A stretch of DNA of 64,000 nt from Sporosarcina sp. ANT_H38 (GTDB lineage Bacteria > Bacillota > Bacilli > Bacillales_A > Planococcaceae): positions 992,001-1,056,000 of the forward strand of contig NZ_VOBC01000001.1 of the NCBI RefSeq assembly GCF_008369195.1, read 5' to 3'. This document shows, piece by piece, positions 19,801 through 28,560 of the stretch. A program made the translations under genes and the position numbers. Below the pieces are notes generated by a model. It was not told where the DNA came from and did not search any database. It worked only from the letters and a program-made list of their open reading frames with translations. Numbering within the stretch: the first letter of the stretch is position 1; every line of letters begins with the position of its first letter.

Positions 19801-19914
19801 GGTAAACAAATGGGGGTGGGTGGTGATGATAGTTGGGGCGCACCTGTACATGAAGAATATAGAATTAATGCAGAAAAAGAAATATACTTTGAGTTCATGA
19901 TTGAACCTAAATAA
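16894..19914 (+). CDS. lacZ: GH2 beta-galactosidase
   Basis: Full-length (1006 residues) LacZ-type GH2 enzyme: N-terminal jelly-roll ('DGYDEIRPPEIP', 'GSYLKTFTVPE'), Ig-like domains, TIM barrel, then the C-terminal beta-sandwich. The acid/base is Glu457 in 'WSCGNESHAG' and the nucleophile Glu524 in 'YISCEYMHAMGN'. No signal peptide, so it acts in the cytosol on imported beta-galactosides. AAGGAG lies upstream of the ATG. It follows the importer genes directly. Possible natural substrates are lactose or galactan side-chain oligosaccharides from pectin; the plant-polysaccharide context favours the latter. Confidence 0.93.
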   Translation: MKKPSIDWLTDVEVFAVNRVTAHSDHQYYATMEEARKKGEMNFRHSLNGTWKFSYAVNPRSRIEQFYESDYDAKGWNTIQVPGHIQLQGFGRPHYVNTMYPWDGYDEIRPPEIPVDDNPVGSYLKTFTVPENMQDQPLFISFQGVETAFYVWLNGEFVGYSEDSFTPANFELTPYLQVGGNKLAVEVYQRSTGSWLEDQDFWRFSGIFRDVYLYSKPSIHADDVHVHTHLDDTYTNAVLEIDLKVATDQDIRVSLELEDADHKVIEVVDQTQFSTSGSLKLSVENPLLWSAENPYLYQVYIKLYDQLGTLIEVIPQNVGFRRFEMKNKIMQLNGKRILFKGVNRHEFNCHSGRVVTKQDMLWDIKTLKQNNINAVRTAHYPNQSYWYELCDQYGIYVIDEMNLETHGTWQKMNVIEPSWLIPGNLPEWQNIVMDRAVSMFERDKNHPSILIWSCGNESHAGEVILNVTRYFKEVDESRLVHYEGVFYDRNYSETSDMESQMYTKPADIEKYLLNNPDKPYISCEYMHAMGNSLGGMNKYTDLERKYPMYQGGFIWDYIDQGLVIKDRYGQEFLAYGGDFGDRPTDYNFCFNGIIYANRELSPKMQEVRFLYQDIKLIPDRNGVKIINDRLFQDTSDLVLEYRLTFEGQQLYRAQKQVNIEPGSEEYIELDFPSELNMNGEYVIQTALLLKNKTIWADQDFELSFGEHIFQEGKRDFIIPKGIVNVVKGDVNIGVHGESFSAIFSLKMASLISLKYAGKEMIEQAPAPLFWRALTDNDRGNQTGFEMSEWYAASLGRKCIGFNVQDEKTYATISFDYALAIDSAIKIKVSYTVYADGLIKVCSSYQGVTGLPDMPLFGISFKMSADYHELDWYANGPEENYVDRANGVRLGVFGNKVSANIAAYATPQESGNRTGVRRVDVTNNEGVGIRISSTDKPIECNISPYTAFELENASHHYELPTIHYTVVTIAGKQMGVGGDDSWGAPVHEEYRINAEKEIYFEFMIEPK

Positions 19915-19926
19915 TTTGCTGGTAAT

Positions 19927-19959
19927 ATTGCCCTGCAGACTGTGATTATGCAGGGCAAT
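19927..19959 (+). other. Hairpin after lacZ
   Basis: ATTGCCCTGCA and TGCAGGGCAAT form a perfect 11-bp stem with an 11-base loop 12 bases after the lacZ stop. There is no T-run, so it may be an mRNA 3'-end stabilising structure or a weak terminator. Confidence 0.5.
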
Positions 19960-20028
19960 ACGTATGGAATTTGTTAATGATAAAATCAAAAATAGAAATG
20001 AACTATAAAATTTAAAAGGAGGAAAAAC

Positions 20029-20784
20029 ATGCGAAACATAGGTTTACAATTTTGGTCGATTCGTGAAGAAGTGGAAAAGGATTTATTGGGGATGATTGAA
20101 AAGGTAGCGAAGATGGGCTATACAGGTATACAATTTGCTGGATTCTTCGATCATACGGCCGAAGAAGTGAAAGGCAAATTGGTTGAAGTAGGGATTAAAG
20201 TTGCTGGTGCCCATGTTCAAATTGAACAACTTGAAAATAACCTTGAAGAAACATTGAAATACCATGAAACAATCGAAAATGATTTAATTATCATTCCTTT
20301 TTTACAGGAAAATATGCGATTGACTGAAGATGATTACAAACGAACGGCGAAACGACTAAATGACATAGGCCGAAAAGTTCATGCTGCAGGATTTACATTA
20401 GCCTATCATAACCATGACTTTGAATTTGATGTGTTTGATGGGAAAACTGGTTTTGATATTCTATTTGAGAATACTGCTGAAGAACATTTGAAAATAGAGT
20501 TGGATTGTTTCTGGGCGGCTTGTACAGAAAATAATCCATTAGAAATTATCGAGAAGTATGCTGAACGTGTTGTTTCTTTGCATATTAAAGATATGAAAGT
20601 TGTAGACAATGAGCATATTTCTACGGAGCTTGGTACGGGAACACTGCCGCTACCCGAGTACATTCAAAAAGGGAAAGCGCACAACGTAAAGTGGTTTATT
20701 GCTGAACAAGAACATTTCACACAAGATCCAGTAGAAAGTGCAACACAAAATGCAAAGGAAATGTGTGCGATGTTCGATAAGTAA
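20029..20784 (+). CDS. Sugar phosphate isomerase/epimerase (AP-endonuclease-2-like TIM barrel)
   Basis: Xylose-isomerase-like TIM barrel of 251 residues. Metal-ligand motifs are visible: 'YHNHDFEF' near 125, 'IELDCFWAA' near 160, 'SLHIKDMK' near 185 and 'FIAEQEHF' near 225. The family includes hexulose epimerases and keto-sugar isomerases/dehydratases. It is 30 bases before a Gfo/Idh/MocA dehydrogenase, and such pairs often interconvert 3-keto-sugars and sugars. GGAGG is 7 bases upstream of the ATG. The exact substrate is unknown. Confidence 0.82.
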   Translation: MRNIGLQFWSIREEVEKDLLGMIEKVAKMGYTGIQFAGFFDHTAEEVKGKLVEVGIKVAGAHVQIEQLENNLEETLKYHETIENDLIIIPFLQENMRLTEDDYKRTAKRLNDIGRKVHAAGFTLAYHNHDFEFDVFDGKTGFDILFENTAEEHLKIELDCFWAACTENNPLEIIEKYAERVVSLHIKDMKVVDNEHISTELGTGTLPLPEYIQKGKAHNVKWFIAEQEHFTQDPVESATQNAKEMCAMFDK

Positions 20785-20814
20785 TATGACTTGGATACGG
20801 GGAGGAAATTGGAT

Positions 20815-21840
20815 ATGGGTAAACTGAAAATAGGTGTAATTGGATGTGGGAGTATTGCTAAGTTCCGTCATCTTCCGGAGTATTCGACAAATGAAAAAGT
20901 AGAAATTGTTGCAGTTTGTGACATAGTGGAAGATCGGGTGAATGAAGTAGCAGAAAGGTATAATGCGAAAGCATATAAAAATTATGAAGATTTACTTGCC
21001 GATGAGAGTATTGATGCAGTAAGTGTTTGTTTACCAAACTATTTGCATGCACCTGTTTCGATTGCCGCATTAAATACAGGCAAGCATGTATTATGCGAAA
21101 AACCTATGGCTACCTCTTATGAAGAGGGAAAACAGATGATTGAAGCAGCAAGTAATAATAATAAAAAGCTTATGATTGGACATAATCAACGCTTTGTTTC
21201 TTCCCATGAGAAAGCGAAGGCACTCATTGTAAGTGGAGAATTAGGTAAGATTTACAGTTTCCGTACTGCATTTGGTCATCCGGGGCCAGAAAGATGGAGC
21301 ATAGATGGACGTGAAAGTTGGTTTTTTAATAAAGATAAAGCGTTTATTGGGGCGATGGGTGATTTAGGTGTCCATAAAACAGATTTGATGCGCTATATCT
21401 TGGGTGAGGAAATTATTGAAGTAGCTGGATTTGTTGAAACAAATGCAAAAAAAGATACAGATATTGATGATAACGCTGTTTGTATCTTAAAGACTGAATC
21501 GGGAATTATAGGTACACTAACAGCAAGTTGGGCGTACACAGCGGAATCAGATAATTCAACGATTATTTACGGAGAAAAAGCAATTCTGCGATTGGAAGAT
21601 GATCCAAAGTATTCGCTTATCGTACAATATACAAAGGGTGAAGTTGTAAATTATGAATTAGGAGCCATTCAAACAAATGAAGAAGGTGGGCAACATACTT
21701 CGCATGTGATTGATCATTTTGTATCAGCGGTCCTGAATGATACAGAGGTGCCCGTGTCTGGAGAAGAAGGATTAAAATCATTAGAAGTTGTTTTGGCAGT
21801 TTTAAGGTCTAGTGAAAGTAAAAAGATTGTAAGGGTTTGA
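20815..21840 (+). CDS. Gfo/Idh/MocA-family oxidoreductase
   Basis: NAD(P)-dependent dehydrogenase of 341 residues with Rossmann motif 'GVIGCGSIAKFRH' at the N-terminus, 'VLCEKPMATSYEEG' near residue 95 and 'GAMGDLGVHKTDL' near 180 (conserved catalytic His/Asp region). The ATG at 20815 has GGGGAGG 8 bases upstream and is preferred over an in-frame TTG at 20791. It forms a probable operon with the TIM-barrel isomerase before it and a decayed second isomerase after it. Substrate unknown; not closely similar by eye to the minus-strand paralogue at 9036. Confidence 0.85.
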   Translation: MGKLKIGVIGCGSIAKFRHLPEYSTNEKVEIVAVCDIVEDRVNEVAERYNAKAYKNYEDLLADESIDAVSVCLPNYLHAPVSIAALNTGKHVLCEKPMATSYEEGKQMIEAASNNNKKLMIGHNQRFVSSHEKAKALIVSGELGKIYSFRTAFGHPGPERWSIDGRESWFFNKDKAFIGAMGDLGVHKTDLMRYILGEEIIEVAGFVETNAKKDTDIDDNAVCILKTESGIIGTLTASWAYTAESDNSTIIYGEKAILRLEDDPKYSLIVQYTKGEVVNYELGAIQTNEEGGQHTSHVIDHFVSAVLNDTEVPVSGEEGLKSLEVVLAVLRSSESKKIVRV

Positions 21841-21871
21841 AGTATATCTAGTTAATAAGAAAGGTTTATCA

Positions 21872-22794
21872 ATGAATTTAAGCGTTTTCGCAGTTTTGTT
21901 TTCTAAAAAGCCATTTGAAGAAATGCTAGATTATGTACAAGCAGCGGGTCTACAAGTTATTGAAATTAGGACAGGTGGCAAACCAGGAGATGCCCATTGT
22001 AATATCGATGAGCTTCTTGCGAGCGGAGACAAACGTAAGGAATATTTAGGCAAATTACAATCATGTGACTTAACAATTAGTGCCTTTAGCTGTCATTATA
22101 AAATGGTTTGACCATACTAAACAAGTGGCACAATATGAGCATGAAACACTTGTGAAAAAGATTAAACTTGCATAGTTACTAGATGTACCCGTTGTTAACA
22201 CATTTTCAGGAACACCGGGCTCGCATGAAGAATCTAAACAGTCGAACTGGCCAATTTATCCATGGCTGACTGAGTACTCGGATATTTACAACTACCAATA
22301 GGTACAAAACTCTTTCCTTTTTGAAAAGACGTAGGCAAGTTCATAGAAGATTACGGTGTGAAAATCGGATTTGAATTACATGGTGGATTCTCAGTACACA
22401 CACCATTTACATTGTTGAAATTAAGAGAAGCAACTTCGCCGGCAATTGGTGCGAACCTAGATCCAAGTCATCTTTAATGGCAAGGGATCGACCCAGTCGC
22501 AACGATTAAGATAGTAGGAAAAGAAAATATCATTCATTACAATATGAATGCTTTAACATATATGCAGCCTTACGGAGATGTGCAATCATGTACATTCCCT
22601 TCTGTTGGTTGCGGTATAGTATTCAAGAGTGGTCAGATATGATGAGTACTTTGCGCACTTATTGCTATGAATAAGTTGTGTGCATTGAACATGAAGATCC
22701 ATTGATGTCCGTAGACGAATGATTTTCTCGTGCCGTCACTAATCTAAAGACAGTTCTAATAAAAGATCAACCTGCGGATATGTGGTGGGTGTAA
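21872..22794 (+). pseudogene. Sugar phosphate isomerase/epimerase, frameshifted
   Basis: An intact N-terminal segment of 79 residues (21872-22111) ends at a stop. The frame is then broken several times, yet family-like segments continue in order: 'VVNTFSGTPGSHEESKQSNWP' (22189-22251), 'VKIGFELHGGFSVHTPFTLLKL' (22359-22425), 'ANLDPSHL' and the C-terminal 'QPADMWWV' ending at 22794. This is the TIM-barrel isomerase family with the 'PADMWW' tail, about 305 residues when whole. Multiple frameshifts and stops make it a true pseudogene. It was probably once co-transcribed with the oxidoreductase 31 bases upstream. Confidence 0.85.
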
Positions 22795-22805
22795 AGCAAA
22801 TAAGT

Positions 22806-22850
22806 AGTTGCGATATATGAATTTATTGTTCATGAATCGCAACTTTTTTG
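22806..22850 (+). terminator. Terminator after isomerase pseudogene
   Basis: AGTTGCGAT pairs with ATCGCAACT, with an inner ATGAA/TTCAT stem, followed by TTTTTTG. It would end the 20.0-22.8 kb unit. Confidence 0.8.
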
Positions 22851-22889
22851 ATGAAAAATTAGTCAATAGAAAACTGTGTCAGACCGAAT

Positions 22890-23204
22890 CATGAGAGAGT
22901 ATATCTTGCTTTACTTGTTGTTATTATTGCTGTATTTATCGGGCATTATACTAGATTTGGGCGTAATATGTATGCTACTGGTGGGAGTGAGCAGTCTGCT
23001 GTGTTAATAGGACTACCGATAGGGAAAACAAAAATAGTGATCTATACAATCAGCGGTTTTTGTGCGTCGCTTAGTGGTTTAGTCTTCACTTTTTATATGT
23101 TGTTAGGGTATGGACTGCATGCTAATGGGTCATTGTCATTAGAAGTAATGCTAAAAAAATACAATCTCGGAACAATAATAAATCATGTCACGATGGATCA
23201 ATAA
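22890..23204 (+). pseudogene. YjfF-like sugar ABC permease remnant
   Basis: The frame reads 'GHYTRFGRNMYATGGSEQSAVLIGLPIGKTK' and 'TISGFCASLSGLVFTFYMLLGYGLHA', characteristic of the RbsC-like permease YjfF of galactofuranose importers. Only the central-to-C-terminal part survives; the N-terminal two-thirds are missing and the normal continuation after 'GYGLHA' is lost. The longest open piece starts at an internal Met (22968). It is a relic of a CUT2-type importer that no longer exists here. Confidence 0.75.
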
Positions 23205-23291
23205 GTTGGATTTACGAATAGAGTCGATAGTGAATAGGTTGTTATTGATAGTGAGACAGCGGTTGGAAAATAAAGAATAGATTCATTCAAT

Positions 23292-23322
23292 GACTTGCCT
23301 GAATACTGGCGAGTCTTTATTT
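23292..23322 (+). terminator. Terminator after permease remnant
   Basis: GACTTGCC pairs with GGCGAGTC (one G-U) around TGAATACT, followed by TTTATTTATT. Confidence 0.65.
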
Positions 23323-23408
23323 ATTATTTAGGGAGAGGAGTGTTTGTGGTAGGTATTGAATAATTCCAATAAATTAAACCGAAGTGATAATATTATAAAT
23401 AAGAATAG

Positions 23409-23520
23409 TGTGATAAAAAGGGCTTTAAAATCAAAAGTTATTGATAGACATGTACTCTCAATCATAAAATTAGTTCTGTGAGTGAATTAATAAATGAAAG
23501 AATTGGCATGAAGCCGCCAC
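23409..23520 (+). pseudogene. GntR/AraR-like regulator N-terminal remnant
   Basis: The bases encode 'ALKSKVID' and, after a one-base frameshift, 'KISSVSELINE', matching the winged-helix start of the intact araR in this window ('SIKSKVLE...KISSESELMEE'). At DNA level the segment near 23475 matches araR at about 21 of 24 bases. The last bases (coding 'ERIGMKP') instead resemble the LacI-type gene at the window start. It is only about 110 bases long, cannot be functional, and sits just before the AraR-like operators of the araDBA operon. The stretch 23323-23408 holds nothing recognisable. Confidence 0.5.
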
Positions 23521-23572
23521 ACGGATAGACAAGCAACGCCTCTATTAAATTTATATTTTTCAAAAAAACGTT

Positions 23573-23629
23573 GATTGTACGTACGTTTTATATTAACATG
23601 AAGATAGATGCGACGACATGTACGTATAT
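23573..23629 (+). promoter_or_regulatory. Paired AraR-like operators in front of araD
   Basis: Box 1 TTGTACGTACGT is centred at 23580.5 and box 2 ATGTACGTATAT at 23623.5. Both fit the AraR consensus (ATTTGTACGTACAAAT) around the TACGTA core. The 43-bp centre distance is close to four helical turns, as in cooperative AraR binding at the B. subtilis ara operon. A possible -35 TTGATT overlaps box 1. L-arabinose is expected to relieve repression. Confidence 0.8.
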
Positions 23630-23655
23630 ATAAAATCAGAAAGGTGGATGTGAAT

Positions 23656-24348
23656 ATGCTAGAAGATTTGAAGCAAAAGGTGCTAGATGCAAATTTAGCA
23701 TTACCCAGACATAATCTAGTTACTCTTACATGGGGGAATGTAAGCGGTATCAGCAGGCGGGACAATCTTATTGTCATCAAACCAAGTGGGGTACCTTATG
23801 ATGAGTTGAAAAAAGAAGATATGGTTGTTGTTGATTTTGATGGCAAGATTGTAGAAGGAAAATTAAAACCATCGTCTGATACGCCAACTCATCTTGTCTT
23901 ATATAAAAACTTTCCTGACATTGGTGGAGTTGTTCATACGCATGCACCATGGTCAACAAGTTGGGCTCAAGCGGGAAGAAGTTTACCAGCTTTAGGTACG
24001 ACCCATGCGGATTACTTTTACGGCACAATTCCCTGTACGCGGGTAATGACTGAGGACGAAATAAATGGGGCCTATGAATATGAAACGGGAAATGTAATTA
24101 TTGAGACTTTTAAAGAAATCAATCCAAATGAAGTACCAAGTGTGCTTGTACATAGTCATGCACCTTTTTCTTGGGGGAAAGACCCTGAAGAAGCGGTGCA
24201 TAATGCAGTTGTGTTAGAAGAAGTGTCAAAAATGGCTTTACAAATGTATCAATTGAATCCGAACACACCTGATATGGACCAAACGCTTTTGGATAAACAT
24301 TATCTTAGAAAACATGGAGCAAAGGCTTATTATGGACAAAAGAACTAA
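23656..24348 (+). CDS. araD: L-ribulose-5-phosphate 4-epimerase
   Basis: Class II aldolase/adducin-fold epimerase of 230 residues that converts L-ribulose-5-P to D-xylulose-5-P, the last step of arabinose entry into the pentose-phosphate pathway. Visible motifs: '[11 protein letters not shown]' near 27, '[10 protein letters not shown]' near 44, zinc-ligand '[14 protein letters not shown]' near 95, '[11 protein letters not shown]' near 170. The ATG at 23656 follows AAGGTGG and gives the standard length; an in-frame ATG at 23608 would start inside the operator region. It is first gene of araD-araB-araA, an order different from B. subtilis araABD. Confidence 0.95.
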   Translation: MLEDLKQKVLDANLALPRHNLVTLTWGNVSGISRRDNLIVIKPSGVPYDELKKEDMVVVDFDGKIVEGKLKPSSDTPTHLVLYKNFPDIGGVVHTHAPWSTSWAQAGRSLPALGTTHADYFYGTIPCTRVMTEDEINGAYEYETGNVIIETFKEINPNEVPSVLVHSHAPFSWGKDPEEAVHNAVVLEEVSKMALQMYQLNPNTPDMDQTLLDKHYLRKHGAKAYYGQKN

Positions 24349-24360
24349 GGGGGCTAATAA

Positions 24361-26031
24361 ATGACTGAAAAGTATGCAATTGGTGTTGATTATGGTACTC
24401 AATCTGGTCGTGCAGTGCTTGTTTCATTAGAAAACGGGCGAGAAATTGCTGACCATGTAACACCTTATCGTCATGGTGTAATAGATGAAAAGTTGCCTGG
24501 AACGGATATTGAATTAGACTATGAATGGGCTTTACAACATCCACAAGACTATCTAGAGGTATTAGAGAACTCAATTCCTGCTGTTTTACAACAATCGGGC
24601 GTTAATCCAGATGATATTGTTGGGCTGGGCATCGATTTTACTGCGTGCACGATGCTACCGATTGATGGAGAAGGAGAGCCTTTATCGAATAATCCGGCGT
24701 TAAAAGACAATCCGCATAGTTGGCTAAAGTTATGGAAACACCATGCGGCACAAGATGAAGCCAACAAGTTGAATGCCATTGCAGAACAAAGAGGAGAAGC
24801 CTTTTTACAAAGATATGGAGGAAAGATTTCCTCAGAGTGGATGATAGCTAAAATTTGGCAAATCTTAAATGAAGCACCAGATATATATGAGCAAACTGAT
24901 CGCTTTGTTGAAGCAACTGATTGGGTGACCTCAAAGCTGACGGGCAATTTAGTTCGCAATAGCTGTACGGCGGGTTATAAATCAATCTGGCATAAAAAAG
25001 ATGGTTATCCAAGTAAGGAATTCTTTAAAGCGCTTGATCCTCGTTTAGAAAATCTAACGGATACGAAACTTCGTGGTGAGGTTGTGTCGATTGGAACGAA
25101 AGCGGGCGGGCTGACTGCAGAAATGGCCGAGCTCATTGGATTGAATGTTGGAATGGCGGTATCCGTCGGCAATGTCGATGCGCATGTCTCTGTCCCGGCA
25201 ATGGGTGTAGCTGAGCCTGGAAAACTTGTTATGACAATGGGTACTTCCATTTGTTCTTTGCTGTTAGGGGAACAAGAGAAAGAAGTAGAAGGCATGTGTG
25301 GGGTCGTTGAAGACGGAATTATTCCAGGGTTCTATGGTTATGAGGCAGGTCAGTCTGCAGTCGGAGATATCTTTGAATGGTATGTCAATCAAGCTGTACC
25401 AGAATATGTTGAGCTAGCGGCTAAAGAAGAAGGACTTAATGTTCATCAGTGGTTAGAGAAAAATGCCTCAAACTATCAACCTGGTGAAACTGGATTATTG
25501 GCATTGGATTGGTGGAATGGCAATCGTTCCACTTTAGTAGATACTGATCTTAGTGGGCTGCTGCTTGGAATCACTTTGCAAACAAAGCCAGAAGAAATTT
25601 ACCGAACACTACTTGAAGCAACGGCATTTGGAACGCGTAAAATTGTGGATGCCTTCACCAATAGTGGTTTAGCTGTCAATGAATTATATGTTTGTGGAGG
25701 ATTACCTCATAAAAATAAACTATTAATGCAAATCTATGCGGATGTCACGAATCGAGTTATTAAAGTAGCAGACTCGTTCCAAACGCCAGCATTAGGAGCT
25801 GCGATGTTTGGGGCAGTTGCTGCTGGAGCTGCAAATGGAGGATTTGACTCCATATTAGATGCAACAAAGAAAATGGCGCGTATAAAAGATCAAGTAATTA
25901 CACCAATCCCTGAAAATGTAGTTGTTTATGACAAAATCTATCAAGAGTATTCGATTCTACATGAGTATTTTGGTCGTGGAGAAAATGATGTGATGAAACG
26001 GTTACGCGCTATTCGATCTGAAGTAAAGTAA
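24361..26031 (+). CDS. araB: L-ribulokinase
   Basis: FGGY-family kinase of 556 residues phosphorylating L-ribulose to L-ribulose-5-P. N-terminal '[15 protein letters not shown]' (phosphate-1 loop), '[13 protein letters not shown]' and '[15 protein letters not shown]' are distinctive for AraB rather than other FGGY kinases; the C-terminal '[23 protein letters not shown]' and '[13 protein letters not shown]' form the second ATP-binding part. It lies 12 bases after araD with AAGGGGG as ribosome binding site. Length and motifs are normal. Confidence 0.96.
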   Translation: MTEKYAIGVDYGTQSGRAVLVSLENGREIADHVTPYRHGVIDEKLPGTDIELDYEWALQHPQDYLEVLENSIPAVLQQSGVNPDDIVGLGIDFTACTMLPIDGEGEPLSNNPALKDNPHSWLKLWKHHAAQDEANKLNAIAEQRGEAFLQRYGGKISSEWMIAKIWQILNEAPDIYEQTDRFVEATDWVTSKLTGNLVRNSCTAGYKSIWHKKDGYPSKEFFKALDPRLENLTDTKLRGEVVSIGTKAGGLTAEMAELIGLNVGMAVSVGNVDAHVSVPAMGVAEPGKLVMTMGTSICSLLLGEQEKEVEGMCGVVEDGIIPGFYGYEAGQSAVGDIFEWYVNQAVPEYVELAAKEEGLNVHQWLEKNASNYQPGETGLLALDWWNGNRSTLVDTDLSGLLLGITLQTKPEEIYRTLLEATAFGTRKIVDAFTNSGLAVNELYVCGGLPHKNKLLMQIYADVTNRVIKVADSFQTPALGAAMFGAVAAGAANGGFDSILDATKKMARIKDQVITPIPENVVVYDKIYQEYSILHEYFGRGENDVMKRLRAIRSEVK

Positions 26032-26053
26032 TCTACTAATTGGAGGAATAATT

Positions 26054-27538
26054 ATGCTAGCTATTAAACCTTATGAATTTTGGTTTTTAACAGGAAGTCA
26101 GGACCTTTATGGTGAAGAAACACTGCTGGAAGTGGAAAATAACTCAAAAGAAATTACTAAACAACTAAATAAAAATGGAAATCTTCCATATAATATTGCG
26201 TTTAAAACGATTTTAACGAATGCGAATGATATCCGGAAAATAATGTTGGAAGCGAATAGTGATGAAAATTGTGCTGGTGTGATCACGTGGATGCATACAT
26301 TTTCTCCGGCAAAAATGTGGATTGCTGGTCTTGCTGCATTGCAAAAGCCGCTTCTCCATTTGAATACGCAATTTAATCGCGATATTCCTTGGCAAGCTAT
26401 TGATATGGACTTTATGAATACCAATCAATCTGCACATGGTGACCGTGAATACGGTTTTATCGGAACACGTATGAACATCTCGCGTAAAGTAATCGTCGGG
26501 CACTGGTCAAATAAAGATGTTACAGAGAAGATAGCTAGCTGGATGAACACGGCAGTAGCTGTTACGGAAGGCACGAATATTAGAGTGGCGCGTTTTGGTG
26601 ATAACATGCGTAATGTCGCTGTGACTGATGGCGACAAAGTCGAAGCACAAATTAAATTTGGTTGGACAGTAGATTATTATGGTATTGGCGATCTCGTAGA
26701 AGAAATGGCAATAGTATCGAATGATGCCATTGAGAGTCTATATAAAGAATATGAGACGTTGTATGAGCTACCAGCGGAAGCGAATGAACCGGGTCCAGTA
26801 AGAGATTCAATCTTAGAGCAGGCTCGCATTGAATTAGGATTAAAGTCATTTTTGTCAGCTAGAAATTATAATGCATTTACCACTAATTTTGAGGATCTAC
26901 ACGGCATGAAACAGCTGCCGGGATTAGCAGCTCAACGTCTAATGGCGGAAGGTTATGGTTTTGCGGGGGAAGGGGACTGGAGAACAGCGGCATTGTTGCG
27001 CATGATGAAAATAATTGCCAATAATCAAGGGACTTCGTTTATGGAAGATTATACGTACCACTTGGAGCCGGGCAATGAAATGGCATTAGGCTCGCATATG
27101 CTAGAAATTTGCCCAACAATCGCAGCAACGAAACCGCGTATTGTTGTTCAACCTCTTGGTATTGGCGGCAAAGAGGATCCAGCCCGCCTAGTGTTTGATG
27201 GACAAGTGGGGAGTGCGGTTGTTGCTTCGTTAATTGAATTAGGCGGCAGATATCGTCTCGTTGTCAATGCGGTTCAAGCCCAACATTCAATGGAGGAGAC
27301 ACCAAATTTACCAGTGGCAAAGGTATTATGGAAACCGGAACCTTCGCTAGGTGAAGCTACTGAATCTTGGATTTATGCTGGTGGAGCGCACCACACGGTA
27401 TTTTCTTTAAACGTTACAACAGATCAATTATATGAGTTTGCGGATATGGCTAATATTGAATGTATTGTGATTGATAAAGATACGAACGTTAGACAGTTGA
27501 GAAATCAATTGAAGTTAGGTGAGGCTGTTTGGCAGTAA
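26054..27538 (+). CDS. araA: L-arabinose isomerase
   Basis: AraA of 494 residues, converting L-arabinose to L-ribulose (Mn-dependent). The N-terminal 'YEFWFLTGSQDLYGEETL' and 'GVITWMHTFSPAKMWI' are hallmarks, as is the central 'TNFEDLHGMKQLPGLAAQRLM' with a catalytic Glu/His region and 'GEGDWRTAALLR' downstream. TGGAGG precedes the ATG. It ends the three-gene pathway set; an acetyltransferase gene follows after about 80 bases in the same orientation. Confidence 0.96.
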   Translation: MLAIKPYEFWFLTGSQDLYGEETLLEVENNSKEITKQLNKNGNLPYNIAFKTILTNANDIRKIMLEANSDENCAGVITWMHTFSPAKMWIAGLAALQKPLLHLNTQFNRDIPWQAIDMDFMNTNQSAHGDREYGFIGTRMNISRKVIVGHWSNKDVTEKIASWMNTAVAVTEGTNIRVARFGDNMRNVAVTDGDKVEAQIKFGWTVDYYGIGDLVEEMAIVSNDAIESLYKEYETLYELPAEANEPGPVRDSILEQARIELGLKSFLSARNYNAFTTNFEDLHGMKQLPGLAAQRLMAEGYGFAGEGDWRTAALLRMMKIIANNQGTSFMEDYTYHLEPGNEMALGSHMLEICPTIAATKPRIVVQPLGIGGKEDPARLVFDGQVGSAVVASLIELGGRYRLVVNAVQAQHSMEETPNLPVAKVLWKPEPSLGEATESWIYAGGAHHTVFSLNVTTDQLYEFADMANIECIVIDKDTNVRQLRNQLKLGEAVWQ

Positions 27539-27616
27539 AGGCCATCATGGAATGAATGCTAATGATATAAGTGTTCTCAATCTATAACATGTATGTTCTG
27601 GGGAGGTAATTTTACT

Positions 27617-28387
27617 ATGCATACAACAGATAGTTTAATACAGCAGCTAGAGGAAATGGGTATTGACCGGAATGGAACAGTTATCGTTCATTCTTCAATG
27701 AAAAGTATTGGTGATGTAGAAGACGGCGCAGATACAGTACTTGATGCATTGTCCGCTTTTATGGCAAAAGGTCTACTCGTTTTCCCTACGCATACATGGC
27801 AATATATCAACAAAGATAATCCGAAGTTTTATGTAGAAAGCTCGCCTTCGCATATAGGGATATTAACTGAGAAGTTTAGGAAGCGCCCAAAAGTTATTCG
27901 TTCTTTACATCCGACACATTCAGTAGCGGCGCTAGGGGAGGATGCATTAACGTTTACTGCTGATAATGAAAATTTTGATACTCCTTGCGCGAGAGAATCA
28001 TCGTGGGGCAAACTGTTAGACCGTGAAGCGAAGATATTGTTAATAGGTGTCGATTTACGGCGGAATACATTTATCCACGGGGTGGAGGAGTGGCTTGGAA
28101 TACCCAACCGGGTGACTGATGCTTATGAACAATTATTCACTGTGCTTTCAAATGGAATGGAAATATCTGTACCATCTCGAAGACACTATGGTTTAGATTG
28201 GTCAGCACACTATTGGAAGGTTGAGGGTATATTGGCAAAAAAAGGAACAATTCAGTATGGGGAATTTGGCGATGCTACCGTGCTTGTTTGCGACACTGTT
28301 AAGCTAACCCGGTATATAACTGAAATGTTGACTATTAATCCGGAGTTGTTTTCTGATAATGAACCATTAGCAGAGGTACTAATCTAA
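27617..28387 (+). CDS. AAC(3)-family acetyltransferase-like protein
   Basis: COG2746 (aminoglycoside 3-N-acetyltransferase fold) protein of 256 residues: 'VIVHSSMKSIG' near the N-terminus, 'FPTHTW' near 57, 'RSLHPTHSVAALG' near 95 and 'SSWGKLLDREAKILLIGV' near 130. The ATG at 27617 has GGGGAGG upstream. It is the last gene of the araDBA unit, before a strong terminator. Genomic members of this family in sugar operons are not known to give drug resistance; acetylating an amino-sugar or sugar intermediate is a plausible but untested role. Family call firm, function unknown. Confidence 0.8.
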   Translation: MHTTDSLIQQLEEMGIDRNGTVIVHSSMKSIGDVEDGADTVLDALSAFMAKGLLVFPTHTWQYINKDNPKFYVESSPSHIGILTEKFRKRPKVIRSLHPTHSVAALGEDALTFTADNENFDTPCARESSWGKLLDREAKILLIGVDLRRNTFIHGVEEWLGIPNRVTDAYEQLFTVLSNGMEISVPSRRHYGLDWSAHYWKVEGILAKKGTIQYGEFGDATVLVCDTVKLTRYITEMLTINPELFSDNEPLAEVLI

Positions 28388-28391
28388 TTAT

Positions 28392-28432
28392 AAAAACACA
28401 GGGCCGTATTTTAATATAACCCTGTGTTTTTC
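28392..28432 (+). terminator. Terminator of the araDBA operon
   Basis: AAAAACACAGGG pairs perfectly with CCCTGTGTTTTT around a 16-base loop. The A/T-flanked stem can work in both directions. Confidence 0.85.
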
Positions 28433-28513
28433 TGTACAAAGGAATGTTAACGATAGCACTTATACAAATTTAAAAAATGAATTTCTTCAAATCAGTTTTG
28501 GTACCTAAGCTGT

Positions 28514-28529
28514 ATTTGTATGTTCAACA
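28514..28529 (+). promoter_or_regulatory. AraR-like box before surface GH43 gene
   Basis: ATTTGTATGTTCAACA matches the AraR consensus at about 12 of 16 positions and lies 32 bases before the start. Half-sites (GTACAAA at 28434, ATACAAAT near 28462) lie upstream. Weaker than the araD and abfA boxes. Confidence 0.45.
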
Positions 28530-28560
28530 AATAAATAAAATCTATTAGTCGGAGGAGAAC

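Noticed and set aside
19927..19959. Perfect stem after lacZ as a Rho-independent terminator
   Set aside because: No T-run follows; kept only as an unassigned hairpin.
24549..24959. 136-codon minus-strand open frame within araB
   Set aside because: Antisense shadow of araB; composition follows the codons of the sense gene.
27617..28387. Antibiotic resistance gene (aminoglycoside acetyltransferase)
   Set aside because: Fold is that of AAC(3), but the operon context is arabinose catabolism and no resistance determinants are nearby; listed as unknown acetyltransferase.
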